DNA of 64,000 nt from Pedobacter riviphilus (GCF_014692875.1 NZ_CP061171.1:3596001-3660000); one strand, 5' to 3'. Positions 26,344 to 34,746 are shown, numbered from the stretch's first letter. Translations and numbers: made by a program. The notes: generated by a model from the sequence alone, not told the origin.

Positions 26344-27000
26344 ATGAACGAAAATATAGAAAATAATGATTGGATGAACGAAGCCCCTGCACTTGCGGCA
26401 ATGGGGAAACGCAATCCTTTCTCCGTTCCTGATGGATATTTCGAAAATTGTGATGAGGCCATTTTTTCTGCTGTCTTTTTAAATGGATTGAAACAGAAAA
26501 CCAGTGACAATAATTTTGAAGTTCCGCAGAATTATTTTGAAGATTTAACGGAACGCATTCAAATCCGGATTGCCCTTTCCGAAATGCCTAAGGCAAAACA
26601 AGCCTTTGCAGTACCCGAAAATTATTTCGACACGCTGCAGACTAGAATTGCCGATAAGATTGCAGCATCAGCGCCTAAAAAGGAGGTTAAAGTTATTCCT
26701 TTATGGAGACGCAACATTGTTAAATATACAAGTGCAGCATGTTTCTTATTAATGACCTCGATTGGTGTTTATTTTTACCAGAACAGCTCAATTACGACAG
26801 CTCAACAGGTACAATCACCGGAAGCAATAAACGAACAACTATTATATGATATTGATGAAAGTACAATCATTGATCATTTAGAAGCGCAAAATACTACATC
26901 ATCTAATATAAAAACTACTTCTGCCTCAGATACAGAAATGGAAAACTATATCTTGAGTAATTTCTCTTCAAGTGATTTATCTCAGGAACTAAATAATTAA
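26344..27000 (+). CDS. Single-TM protein with VPxxYF repeats, possible anti-sigma factor
   Basis: A 218-residue protein with one membrane helix (KYTSAACFLLMTSIGVYFYQ, near residue 130) and a short external tail. The N-terminal cytosolic part carries three copies of one motif: PFSVPDGYFEN, FEVPQNYFEDL and FAVPENYFDTL, spaced ~35-45 residues apart. The position right after the sigma gene suggests an anti-sigma role, but the usual zinc-finger anti-sigma motif is absent. I use the ATG at 26344 (MNENIENNDW), not the in-frame TTG at 26326. Function is inferred from context only. Confidence 0.75.
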   Translation: MNENIENNDWMNEAPALAAMGKRNPFSVPDGYFENCDEAIFSAVFLNGLKQKTSDNNFEVPQNYFEDLTERIQIRIALSEMPKAKQAFAVPENYFDTLQTRIADKIAASAPKKEVKVIPLWRRNIVKYTSAACFLLMTSIGVYFYQNSSITTAQQVQSPEAINEQLLYDIDESTIIDHLEAQNTTSSNIKTTSASDTEMENYILSNFSSSDLSQELNN

Positions 27001-27003
27001 GAA

Positions 27004-27444
27004 ATGAAGAATTTACTTTTTGTTGCTTTAATGTTTTTATTACCTACAAGCCTATTGGCACAAAGGCCAAAGGCAGAAGAAATAGAATCACTTAAAATAG
27101 CTTTTTTCACTCAAAAACTGGATTTATCGCCAGAAGAGGCTAAGATTTTCTGGCCAATTTATAACGATATGCAGGCAGAACAAGCTGCCTTACGCAAAGA
27201 ACGGATGCAGAAAATGATCTCTTTCAGAAAAACGACTGAAATAGATAATCTAACCGATGCACAGGTACAAAGTTTAATTACCAGCGAATTCGATTTCAAG
27301 CAAAAAGATCTTAATCTTGATAAAAAATATTACAACAAACTTAAATCGGTATTGCCGATAAAAATTGTTGGAAAGTTTTACCGGGCGCAGGAAGGGTTTA
27401 AACGCGAGTTACTCAATAGATTTAAAGGCGGCCAAAGGCAATAA
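27004..27444 (+). CDS. Secreted Spy/CpxP-like hypothetical protein
   Basis: A 146-residue protein with a signal peptide ending near SLLAQ (residue ~19), then a mostly helical body. The segment LDLSPEEAKIFWPIYNDMQAEQAALRKERMQKM resembles the periplasmic LTxxQ/Spy type of helical stress protein, where a motif such as LTDAQVQSLI also occurs. It begins 3 nt after the VPxxYF protein gene, in the sigma factor operon. The likely role is an envelope-stress effector or sensor, which is an inference from the fold type and neighbours. Confidence 0.75.
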   Translation: MKNLLFVALMFLLPTSLLAQRPKAEEIESLKIAFFTQKLDLSPEEAKIFWPIYNDMQAEQAALRKERMQKMISFRKTTEIDNLTDAQVQSLITSEFDFKQKDLNLDKKYYNKLKSVLPIKIVGKFYRAQEGFKRELLNRFKGGQRQ

Positions 27445-27449
27445 AGAAA

Positions 27450-27477
27450 AAGGCTTACAGCAATGTAGGTCTTTTTT
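27450..27477 (+). terminator. Terminator after the sigma factor operon
   Basis: AAGGCTTACA (27450-27459) pairs imperfectly with TGTAGGTCTT (27464-27473), followed by a T-run to 27477. Confidence 0.6.
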
Positions 27478-27502
27478 GTTTTAAAGCACTCTTTCAATTC
27501 CG

Positions 27503-27510
27503 TACTTTTG
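27503..27510 (+). promoter_or_regulatory. TACTTTTG -7 box for the aminotransferase gene
   Basis: Matches TAnnTTTG, only 4 nt (TACC) before the ATG at 27515. Confidence 0.55.
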
Positions 27511-27514
27511 TACC

Positions 27515-28705
27515 ATGCTTACCCAACGTCAGTTGTTTTTACAACACAATGCACAAACCTCTCCAGAGCCGCTTATGCTCGAATTTGTAAGAGCAAAAGG
27601 AATCTACATTTACGATGCACAAAACAAAAAACACATCGATCTTATTGCCGGTATTGGTGTAAGTAATGTTGGCCATTGCCATCCTGCGGTAGTGAAGGCT
27701 ATTCAAGATCAGGCAGAAACTTATATGCACCTGATGGTTTATGGCGAATATGTACAAACGCCTCAGGTAAATTTTGCCAAAGCCCTTGCCGATATTTTAC
27801 CCGAAAGTTTAAGTTGCACCTACTTTTTAAACTCAGGAACCGAGGCTGTAGAAGGTGCCATGAAGCTGGCTAAACGGTATACTGGCAGAAAAGGGTTTAT
27901 TGCCTGCAAAAATGCTTACCACGGCAGTACGCAAGGAGCAGAAAGTTTAATGGAAAGTGATTTCTACTCTTCTGGCTATGGTCCTTTCTTGCCTCACGTA
28001 AGTTTTATTGAACATAACAATGTTGATGATCTCGAAAAAATCACTTCAGAAATCGCTGCTGTTTTTATCGAGCCTATACAAGGTGAAGCCGGAATAAGGG
28101 TTGCCGATTTAAACTATATGAAAGCTTTGCGTGCAAAATGTACAGAAACCGGAACTTTATTAATCTTCGACGAAATACAATCTGGCTTTGGCCGCAGTGG
28201 TAAAATGTTTGCCTTCCAGCATTATAATGTAGTGCCTGATGTACTGCTCCTGGCGAAAGGAATTGGTGGTGGAATGCCAATCGGTGCTTTTATCAGTTCA
28301 TTGGAAATAATGTCGGTATTATCGCATACACCAATTTTGGGTCACATGACTACTTTTGGTGGTCATCCGGTTTGTTGCGCTGCCGGTTTGGCAACCTTAC
28401 GTACCTTGGTTGATGATCTCATTGTTGATGAAGTAGAAGAAAAAGGGCAATTATTTAAACAGCTCCTTCAACATCCTGCCATTAAAGAAATTAGAGGAAA
28501 AGGTTTGATGCTTGCTATTGAGTTTGAGAATTTCGAGATCAATAAAAAAATCATCGATGCCTGTATCTTAGACGGCGTACTGTCTGACTGGTTTTTACAT
28601 TGCAGCAATTCTATGCGCATTGCCCCTCCTTTAATTATTACAAAAGAAGAAATTAAAGAAGCTTGCAAGACCATCTTAAAAAATATTAACTTAGTTGCAG
28701 GGTAA
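27515..28705 (+). CDS. Class III aminotransferase (PLP)
   Basis: A 396-residue cytosolic pyridoxal-phosphate enzyme of the acetylornithine/ornithine/GABA aminotransferase group. Visible motifs are the substrate-binding FLNSGTEAVEGAMKLAKRYTG, the PLP-ring Asp in LLIFDEIQSGFGRSG, and the Schiff-base Lys in LLLAKGIGGGMPIGAF. The exact substrate cannot be deduced; no arginine biosynthesis genes lie next to it. The ATG at 27515 comes 4 nt after a TACTTTTG box, so the transcript is likely leaderless. The gene stands alone between a terminator and the response regulator. Confidence 0.92.
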   Translation: MLTQRQLFLQHNAQTSPEPLMLEFVRAKGIYIYDAQNKKHIDLIAGIGVSNVGHCHPAVVKAIQDQAETYMHLMVYGEYVQTPQVNFAKALADILPESLSCTYFLNSGTEAVEGAMKLAKRYTGRKGFIACKNAYHGSTQGAESLMESDFYSSGYGPFLPHVSFIEHNNVDDLEKITSEIAAVFIEPIQGEAGIRVADLNYMKALRAKCTETGTLLIFDEIQSGFGRSGKMFAFQHYNVVPDVLLLAKGIGGGMPIGAFISSLEIMSVLSHTPILGHMTTFGGHPVCCAAGLATLRTLVDDLIVDEVEEKGQLFKQLLQHPAIKEIRGKGLMLAIEFENFEINKKIIDACILDGVLSDWFLHCSNSMRIAPPLIITKEEIKEACKTILKNINLVAG

Positions 28706-28762
28706 AAAGCATGGGGCATAGCTTAAAATGCTGAAAAATAAAACTACTAACTGTTAGCTGAA

Positions 28763-29440
28763 ATGAATGTATTAATCGTTGAAGATGAAAAGAGCCTGGC
28801 ACTTGAAATGGACGAATTCTTGAGTAAAGAAGGATTTATTGTAGAACATGCCTGGAAAAAATCTTCTGCAGAAGAAAAGATATTTGTAAACAATTACGAT
28901 TTCATTTTGTTAGATCTGGGTTTGCCAGATGGCGATGGCTTCGACATTTTGAAACAATTAAAATCTACGAAAGACCGAGATGATGCCGTAATCATTTTAA
29001 CTGCCCGTAGTGCTGTTGATGACCGCATTAAAGGCCTTGATGAAGGTGCAGATGATTATTTACCGAAGCCATTTTCGTTAAACGAACTTTTAGCGCGTAT
29101 GCACGCGATTACCCGTAGAAAACACAAATTGGAGAAAAACGAGGTAAACATCCACAACTTCTTGCTCAATATTCAGAATAGAACCGTTTCTTTTGGTGAT
29201 GAAAGATTAAACCTTACCAAAAAGGAATTCGAAATATTTAACTATTTGGTGTTGAACAAAAACCGGGTGGTATCGAGAATGAGCTTAACTGAACATGTTT
29301 GGGGTGATATTTTAGAAGTTAATTCTGATTCGAACTTTGTAGATGTGCATGTTAAAAATCTGCGAAAAAAACTTGCAGGAATTAGCCCAATAGATTGGTT
29401 TGAAACCGTAAGGAGTATTGGATACAGGATTAATTGCTAA
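28763..29440 (+). CDS. OmpR/PhoB-type response regulator
   Basis: A 225-residue DNA-binding response regulator. The receiver domain has the acidic pocket VEDEK, the phospho-acceptor Asp51 in LLDLGLPDGDG and the Lys of DDYLPKPFSLNELLAR. The C-terminal winged helix (residues ~125-225) shows LTKKEFEIFNYLVLNKNRVV and the recognition segment VDVHVKNLRKKLAG. It is paired with the histidine kinase gene at 29604, separated by 163 nt of short-word repeats. Target genes are unknown. Confidence 0.94.
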   Translation: MNVLIVEDEKSLALEMDEFLSKEGFIVEHAWKKSSAEEKIFVNNYDFILLDLGLPDGDGFDILKQLKSTKDRDDAVIILTARSAVDDRIKGLDEGADDYLPKPFSLNELLARMHAITRRKHKLEKNEVNIHNFLLNIQNRTVSFGDERLNLTKKEFEIFNYLVLNKNRVVSRMSLTEHVWGDILEVNSDSNFVDVHVKNLRKKLAGISPIDWFETVRSIGYRINC

Positions 29441-29529
29441 TGAGTTAGAAAGTTGGAGGTCGGAAGCTTAGTGGGTTGTAATTTTCAATCAGCAGTTTGC
29501 AGTTAGCAATTTAACAAATACAAAAATTT

Positions 29530-29570
29530 AATTAACCGATTTAAACAATTAACCAGTTAACCCATTACCC
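29530..29570. repeat. ATTAACC word block before the histidine kinase
   Basis: AATTAACCGATTTAAAC (29530-29546) then AATTAACCAGTTAACCC. It shares the ATTAACCGATTTA motif with the blocks near 9796 and 23165. The stretch 29441-29529 also holds GCAGTTTGCAGTTAGCA words. Confidence 0.75.
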
Positions 29571-29603
29571 AATAAAGCATCATGTCAAACATCATCCATA
29601 TAA

Positions 29604-30914
29604 ATGAAGTTACAGGTTAAATTTTCTTTATATAATGCGATAACCAAAATTGCCATCATTTTGGTATTGGGTGCCATCATTCTATTCTCGCTTGACAGAC
29701 TTGCCTACAACCAGTTTGATAACCGTCTGATCAAAAAAAAGAATAAAATTATTAAGCACTTAAATGATGATGAAATCGACAGCCTATTAAATAAACAGCA
29801 ATCTTTTACCGATTATAACATATTAAAAGAAGAATTTATTGTTCTAACAGACATTCCAGACAATCAAAAAGATTCTACAGCGAAGGTATTTACCGAAAAG
29901 AGGGAAATTGAAGGTGATATTGAGGTATACAGAATACTGAATTATAAATTTTCTTATCATACAAACTGGTATAACCTGGAGATTGGAGAAACAATGACCG
30001 CCCTCCAGTCCATTAAAAATTCGATCCGTTTTTATATGCTGATTGTACTGGTTGCTGCCTTACTGATTACCCTTGTAACCGACTTTACTTTTTCCAACTT
30101 CTTATTGAAACCCTTTTATCAAATTATCGATAAAAAAATTAATCTGGTTGACGATCCATCTCACTACAACTATCAGAATATACCAACCACTACCAACGAT
30201 TTTAAAATCTTGGATAACAGCATAAATTCTCTTATGCGTAAAATAAACACACTTTTCGCCTTAGAAAAGCAGTTTATTGCTAACGTTTCGCACGAACTAC
30301 TTACCCCAATTTCAATTTTAAGTACACGTTTCGAAAACATGCTCAACACACCTGGCATTCCTGTGGAGCACGAAAATAAGATATATGCATCATTAAAAAC
30401 CCTGAACCGCTTAAAGGTGATCATTAACAGTTTGTTACTTATTTCGAAAGTAGAAAACAATCAATACCTAAAAACAGAAGAAATTAGCCTTAAACGCGAA
30501 ATAGATGATATATATGAAGACCTGGAAGATCGAATAGTGGATAAAAACATCAGCTATAATGCCAACCTCTCGAAGGATTTTCATTTCACCGGAAATAAAG
30601 CACTGATACATACACTTCTAATCAACATTATCAATAATGCGATAAAGTACAATGTTGTGGGCGGTTCCATTACCATAACAGATAAAACCGAAGCAGAAAA
30701 ATATATCATTTCCATTAGCGATACCGGATCCGGCATGAGTATGGCACTTGTAGAAAATGCATTCGATCGTTTTAAAAGGGGAAATACCGAAGAAAATGGC
30801 TTTGGCTTAGGGCTCGCTATTGTGCAAAGTATTGCCCGTTTCCATAAAATAGAGGTCGATATTAAATCTGAAGAACACAAAGGAACCAGCATTTCGCTGT
30901 TTTTTTCAAAATAA
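29604..30914 (+). CDS. Sensor histidine kinase
   Basis: A 436-residue membrane sensor kinase that partners the response regulator upstream. There are two transmembrane helices (about residues 8-28 and 145-168) flanking a ~115-residue extracytoplasmic sensor region of unknown ligand. The dimerisation box is QFIANVSHELLTPISIL with His230 as the phospho-acceptor. Leu replaces the usual Arg/Lys in HELRTP. The ATPase domain shows the N-box NIINNAIKYN, G1 ISDTGSGM and G2 GFGLGLAIVQ, all intact. The start is the ATG at 29604. A terminator follows at 30983. Confidence 0.92.
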   Translation: MKLQVKFSLYNAITKIAIILVLGAIILFSLDRLAYNQFDNRLIKKKNKIIKHLNDDEIDSLLNKQQSFTDYNILKEEFIVLTDIPDNQKDSTAKVFTEKREIEGDIEVYRILNYKFSYHTNWYNLEIGETMTALQSIKNSIRFYMLIVLVAALLITLVTDFTFSNFLLKPFYQIIDKKINLVDDPSHYNYQNIPTTTNDFKILDNSINSLMRKINTLFALEKQFIANVSHELLTPISILSTRFENMLNTPGIPVEHENKIYASLKTLNRLKVIINSLLLISKVENNQYLKTEEISLKREIDDIYEDLEDRIVDKNISYNANLSKDFHFTGNKALIHTLLINIINNAIKYNVVGGSITITDKTEAEKYIISISDTGSGMSMALVENAFDRFKRGNTEENGFGLGLAIVQSIARFHKIEVDIKSEEHKGTSISLFFSK

Positions 30915-30982
30915 AACCAGCTAAAATAAGGGGTACAAAGAAATAGATTTTTTTGTATTCGGTAGAGTTTCGTTAATAAAAC

Positions 30983-31017
30983 AAAAGGTTACACCAATTA
31001 AAGATGCAACCTTTTTT
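30983..31017. terminator. Bidirectional terminator between kinase and lipoprotein genes
   Basis: AAAAGGTT (30983-30990) pairs with AACCTTTT (31008-31015), with T-runs on both strands. It separates convergent genes. Confidence 0.75.
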
Positions 31018-31028
31018 AACTTTTTCAA

Positions 31029-31454
31029 CTACTTTACAGCATCGGTTGCTGCTTTCGACCACTCCTCGCTTAACTTAAGCACGTAATCAGAATATTTTTG
31101 TATTTCATCTGGCTTTAGCTTACTTGCCCAGCCCGTTGCCTGATTTGCCCAAGCAGTGTATTTATCGCTTATGGCTTTAATTTCAGCAGCGTTTTTACTT
31201 TTTACCGCTACAACATATTCATCTTTTAATTTGCTATATTCAGCAAGGCCTTTATTTACTTCTTCACTTGAGAAAGTCGGAACATCTGTTTTAACGGTTT
31301 CAGTTGTTTTTGTAGTTACTTTCGTAATGGTGTCTCCATTAGCAGAAATTTCGCTTGAGTCTTTGGTCGTTTCTGTTTTTTTAGTACTATCGCACGATAC
31401 TAATGTAGAAGCCAGCAGACCTACTGCAGCAATTGATAAGAAGGTGTTTTTCAT
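31029..31454 (-). CDS. Small helical lipoprotein
   Basis: A 141-residue predicted lipoprotein. With the ATG at 31454 it begins MKNTFLSIAAVGLLASTLVS and has a lipobox Cys in LVSCDS; the longer upstream frame would hide this signal and is rejected. The mature part has a Thr/Glu/Lys-rich low-complexity linker (residues ~25-60), then a helical domain (SSEEVNKGLAEYSKLKDEYV and onward). No enzyme motif is seen. It lies between a bidirectional terminator and the rluA-type gene on the minus strand. Likely periplasmic or outer-membrane anchored; role unknown. Confidence 0.8.
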   Translation of the reverse strand: MKNTFLSIAAVGLLASTLVSCDSTKKTETTKDSSEISANGDTITKVTTKTTETVKTDVPTFSSEEVNKGLAEYSKLKDEYVVAVKSKNAAEIKAISDKYTAWANQATGWASKLKPDEIQKYSDYVLKLSEEWSKAATDAVK

Positions 31455-31536
31455 GATGGATTTAGTTTTTAGCCGAAAGATGACTAAATATTGTGCCAAA
31501 TCATTAAAAGCCCGATTAATCAAGAGATAATTTTGT

Positions 31537-32223
31537 CTATAAATCCTCAAACCGTTCCCAAAACCCATCAACAGGTAATTTGGCGAATATGTTTACAGGT
31601 TCTTTTTTTACCGGGTGTATAAACTGTAAGCGCCGCGCATGTAGGCAAATACTTCCTTTTCTGCTTCCTCGCGGATAACCATATTTATTATCACCCATAA
31701 TCGGGCAGCCCATTGATGATAGCTGAACCCTAATCTGGTGCGATCGGCCTGTTAAAGGATCAACCTCCAAAAGATAATAATCGCCAACCTTGGCTTTTAC
31801 TTTATAAGAAAGCTCGGCCCGCTGGCTGCCAGTAACTTCTGTATTATAATAAGAAACCACATTTTTCTGCGGGTTTTTCACCAGCCAATGCACCAAAGTA
31901 GCCGATTCTTTCTCTGGCTTGTTCTTCACCACTGCCCAATAGGTTTTCTTTACTTCCCTGTTTTTAAAAACAGCATTCATCCGTTCTAAAGCCTTACTGG
32001 TTTTAGCAAACAAAATTACACCACTCACCGGTCGGTCTAAACGGTGTACTACCCCTAAAAAAGCACCATTGGGTTTATTGTACTTTTTAGCGATATACTT
32101 TTTCACCTGTTCATCCAAAGGCTCATCGCCAGTTTCATCAACCTGCACAATATCACCTGCTCTTTTGTTAATAGCGATTAAATGATTGTCTTCAAAAAGG
32201 ATGTCGTTATCGGTAATTGGCAT
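31537..32223 (-). CDS. RluA-family RNA pseudouridine synthase
   Basis: A 228-residue cytosolic enzyme that isomerises uridine to pseudouridine in rRNA or tRNA. The catalytic Asp lies in the family motif HRLDRPVSGVILFAKT, and the following NREVKKTYWAVV and LTGRSHQIRVQLSSMGCPIMGD blocks are diagnostic. No S4 domain precedes the catalytic part, so it is the short RluA/RluC-like type; the exact target base cannot be stated. The ATG at 32223 lies right at the edge of a repeat element (32225-32325) that separates it from panB. Confidence 0.92.
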   Translation of the reverse strand: MPITDNDILFEDNHLIAINKRAGDIVQVDETGDEPLDEQVKKYIAKKYNKPNGAFLGVVHRLDRPVSGVILFAKTSKALERMNAVFKNREVKKTYWAVVKNKPEKESATLVHWLVKNPQKNVVSYYNTEVTGSQRAELSYKVKAKVGDYYLLEVDPLTGRSHQIRVQLSSMGCPIMGDNKYGYPRGSRKGSICLHARRLQFIHPVKKEPVNIFAKLPVDGFWERFEDL

Positions 32224-32224
32224 T

Positions 32225-32325
32225 TAACCCCTCCGGCCCCTAAAGGGGAACTTAAATTTAATTATATATTGATTTATTTTTTAAATATTAACCTCTTGTA
32301 ATAAAGGCCCATTTAGGGGTTTGAG
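32225..32325 (+). repeat. Paired CCCCT-hairpin element, copy 3
   Basis: Left hairpin CCCCTAAAGGGG (32238-32249), an AT-rich spacer of ~55 nt, then a right segment AAAGGCCCATTTAGGGGTTT (32303-32322) that resembles the right hairpins of copies 1 and 2. It lies between the rluA-type gene and panB, starting at the ATG edge and ending at the panB stop. Confidence 0.75.
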
Positions 32326-32326
32326 G

Positions 32327-33142
32327 TTAATATTGTTCTTTCTCGTTCGGGAAATCATTTCCTTTTACGTCGCGGATGTACGATTGCGCTGCACCCAAAA
32401 TTTCGTCGTAAAGATTTATATACTGGCGTAAAAAACGGGGCTTAAATCCTTTGGTTAAACCAATCATATCATTTACCACCAAAACCTGTCCATCGCAGTT
32501 TGGTCCAGCACCAATACCAATAGTTGGGATATGCAGGCTTTCTGTAACTTCTTTACCTAGTGCAGCAGGAATTTTCTCCAACACGATTGCAAAGCAACCA
32601 GCAGCCTGTAAAGCCAAAACATCTGTTTTTAACTTATTGGCTTCTTCTTCTTCCTTAGCGCGAACAGTATAGGTGCCGAATTTATAAATAGACTGTGGTG
32701 TTAAGCCCAAGTGTCCCATTACAGGAATTCCCGCTGTGATGATGCGTTGAACAGATTCGATAATTTCTTCACCGCCTTCCAATTTAACGCCATGAGCCCC
32801 CGATTCTTTCATAATCCTTATTGCCGAGTTCAAAGCTTCCTTCGAGTTTCCCTGATAAGAGCCAAAAGGTAAATCAACTACAACGAAAGCCCGTTTAACG
32901 GCCCTTATTACAGATGCAGCATGATAAATCATCTGATCTAGGGTTATAGGCAAAGTAGTTTCATGACCAGCCATTACATTTGAAGCAGAATCGCCAACAA
33001 GTAAAACGTCTAATCCTGCATCATCTAGGATAGTTGCCATCGAATAATCGTAGGCCGTTAACATAGATATTTTTTCACCACGTTGTTTCATTTCCTGTAA
33101 AATGTGCGTGGTGATGCGTTTGATTTCTTTATGTACCGACAT
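32327..33142 (-). CDS. panB: 3-methyl-2-oxobutanoate hydroxymethyltransferase
   Basis: Ketopantoate hydroxymethyltransferase, the first committed step of pantothenate and CoA synthesis, using 5,10-methylene-THF. It is 271 residues. The block [20 protein letters not shown] and the motif [19 protein letters not shown] are family signatures, followed by [12 protein letters not shown] and [20 protein letters not shown]. It is a cytosolic decamer in known members. The ATG at 33142 follows a TACTTTTG box by 19 nt. It is divergent from carA, with an inverted word block (33188-33250) between them. Confidence 0.97.
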   Translation of the reverse strand: MSVHKEIKRITTHILQEMKQRGEKISMLTAYDYSMATILDDAGLDVLLVGDSASNVMAGHETTLPITLDQMIYHAASVIRAVKRAFVVVDLPFGSYQGNSKEALNSAIRIMKESGAHGVKLEGGEEIIESVQRIITAGIPVMGHLGLTPQSIYKFGTYTVRAKEEEEANKLKTDVLALQAAGCFAIVLEKIPAALGKEVTESLHIPTIGIGAGPNCDGQVLVVNDMIGLTKGFKPRFLRQYINLYDEILGAAQSYIRDVKGNDFPNEKEQY

Positions 33143-33161
33143 GGGATTTGTTTTGTGTTGC

Positions 33162-33169
33162 CAAAAGTA
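33162..33169 (-). promoter_or_regulatory. TACTTTTG -7 box for panB
   Basis: Minus strand TACTTTTG, 19 nt before the panB ATG. Confidence 0.5.
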
Positions 33170-33187
33170 TCGTTTTTTCTTTAAAAA

Positions 33188-33250
33188 GGTATAAGGTTTG
33201 AGGCATAAGGTTTAGGACTGAGTCATCTTATACCCTACAGCCTAAACCTT
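33188..33250. repeat. Inverted word-repeat block between panB and carA
   Basis: GGTATAAG (33188-33195) pairs with CTTATACC (33227-33234), and AAGGTTTAGG (33207-33216) pairs with CCTAAACCTT (33241-33250). The ATAAGG word is repeated. Confidence 0.8.
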
Positions 33251-33294
33251 TCACCTTATTTCACTTTTCTCTTTACATTCCCAATCTAAAATTC

Positions 33295-33302
33295 TATCTT
33301 TG
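33295..33302 (+). promoter_or_regulatory. TATCTTTG -7 box for carA
   Basis: Matches TAnnTTTG, 118 nt before the carA ATG but only 9 nt before the ATG of a 38-codon upstream ORF. Confidence 0.5.
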
Positions 33303-33311
33303 TACCCCGAA

Positions 33312-33428
33312 ATGGAAGGGATATATTCATCTTTTTTTGCACCCTGCAAAAACGGCTTTAATGCCGAAAGCCATTCTTTTTTCAACTCTTTTTTAAATCA
33401 AAATCCATATTGTAATTACCATGACTAA
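33312..33428 (+). CDS. Possible 38-codon leader ORF overlapping carA start
   Basis: An ORF from ATG 33312 to TAA 33428, in a different frame from carA. Its stop overlaps the carA start (ATGACTAAC), a layout that allows coupled translation. The peptide is Phe- and Ser-rich (MEGIYSSFFAPCKNGF, later SFFNSFLN). It begins 9 nt after the promoter box. It contains the small hairpin at 33354-33372. It may be regulatory or a chance ORF; AT-rich leaders often contain frames of this length. Confidence 0.3.
   Translation: MEGIYSSFFAPCKNGFNAESHSFFNSFLNQNPYCNYHD
33354..33382 (+). terminator. Attenuator-like hairpin in the carA leader
   Basis: GGCTTT (33354-33359) pairs with AAAGCC (33367-33372), followed by a T-run (33376-33381). 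An alternative stem CGGC/GCCG (33353-33356 with 33363-33366) would exclude it. The stem is short, so this is tentative. Confidence 0.35.
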
Positions 33429-34533
33429 CTACACCAAGTTACCTGCGATTTTATTACTGGCCGATGGCACAGTTTTTTACGGCAAAGCTGCCGGAAAAAT
33501 TGGCACCACTACTGGCGAAATCTGTTTTAATACCGGGATGACAGGTTACCAGGAAATTTTTACTGATCCAAGTTATTTTGGACAGATAATGGTTACCACC
33601 AATGCTCACATTGGTAATTATGGTATCCATAAAGACGAAATCGAATCAGGTTCGATCAAAATTGCTGGTTTAGTTTGCAAAAATTACAACATTGTTTATA
33701 GCCGTAAAGAAGCGACAGAATCTATTCAGGATTATTTCCAGAATGATAACCTGGTAGCCATTTCTGATATCGACACCCGTGCATTGGTTCGCCACATTAG
33801 AGATAAAGGCGCAATGAATGCAATTATTTCTTCTGAAATCACCGATATTGAAGAGTTAAAACAAAAACTGGCTGAAGTACCTTCTATGGAAGGCTTAGAG
33901 CTTTCTTCTAAAGTAAGTACAACTGAACCATATTTTTACGGTAACCCTGAAGCAAGCTTAAAAGTGGCTGCTTTAGATTTAGGTATCAAGAAAAACATTT
34001 TGCGCAATTTCGAAAACCGCGATATTTACGTTCAGGTTTTCCCGGCTAAAACTACTTTTGCCGAAATGGAAAAATTTAACCCTGACGGCTACTTTATTTC
34101 AAATGGCCCTGGCGATCCATCGGTAATGCCATATGCTGTAGAAACGATCACGGAAATTTTAGCGGCAGACAAGCCATTGTTCGGTATCTGCTTAGGTCAC
34201 CAGTTATTGGCCGAGGCGAACGGCATTGGCACCATGAAAATGTTTAATGGTCACCGCGGATTAAACCACCCTGTAAAAAACATCATTAAAAATCATTGCG
34301 AAGTTACTTCTCAAAACCACGGTTTTGGGGTAATTCCTGATGAGGTTAGAAACTCCGATAAAGTAGAGATTACCCACGTTAACTTAAACGATAAATCAAT
34401 CGAAGGAATCCGTGTTAAAGGTAAAAAAGCATTTTCGGTTCAATATCACCCTGAGTCTTCTCCAGGCCCACACGATTCGCGTTACTTATTCGATGATTTT
34501 GTTGATGTAATGAAAGGTGCGCTAGCGTGGTAG
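33421..34533 (+). CDS. carA: Carbamoyl phosphate synthase small subunit
   Basis: The glutaminase subunit that releases ammonia for carbamoyl phosphate, feeding pyrimidine and arginine synthesis. It is 370 residues. The N-terminal CPSase domain begins with LLADGTVFYGKAAGKIGTTT, and the class I amidotransferase nucleophile Cys is in LFGICLGHQLLAEA; the His/Glu pair is in FSVQYHPESSPGP. carB is not adjacent, so the large subunit must be encoded elsewhere. The ATG at 33421 overlaps a possible 38-codon leader ORF by 8 nt. A perfect 10-bp stem terminator follows. Confidence 0.97.
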   Translation: MTNYTKLPAILLLADGTVFYGKAAGKIGTTTGEICFNTGMTGYQEIFTDPSYFGQIMVTTNAHIGNYGIHKDEIESGSIKIAGLVCKNYNIVYSRKEATESIQDYFQNDNLVAISDIDTRALVRHIRDKGAMNAIISSEITDIEELKQKLAEVPSMEGLELSSKVSTTEPYFYGNPEASLKVAALDLGIKKNILRNFENRDIYVQVFPAKTTFAEMEKFNPDGYFISNGPGDPSVMPYAVETITEILAADKPLFGICLGHQLLAEANGIGTMKMFNGHRGLNHPVKNIIKNHCEVTSQNHGFGVIPDEVRNSDKVEITHVNLNDKSIEGIRVKGKKAFSVQYHPESSPGPHDSRYLFDDFVDVMKGALAW

Positions 34534-34595
34534 GGTTAAGGTTGAAAGACTAAAGCTTAAAGACCAAAGTTTAAAGGCGAAAATACAATAATATG

Positions 34596-34642
34596 ATCTG
34601 CGGATTTGCGGCAAAAACAAGCTGTTGATCCGCAGATTTCTT
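34596..34642 (+). terminator. Terminator after carA
   Basis: ATCTGCGGAT (34596-34605) pairs perfectly with ATCCGCAGAT (34628-34637), followed by TTTCTTTT. Confidence 0.7.
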
Positions 34643-34746
34643 TTATAATCTATTTTCGCCTGTATAAAACATCATTTTACCGACATTTTCGACTATGTAT
34701 CCAAAAATTCATTTCCTATTCATTTAAAGCTCCTTACATTCGCAAC

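Noticed and set aside
34606..34746. 47-residue N-terminal extension of the ABC ATPase
   Set aside because: It would be translated through the right arm of the carA terminator and has no domain likeness.
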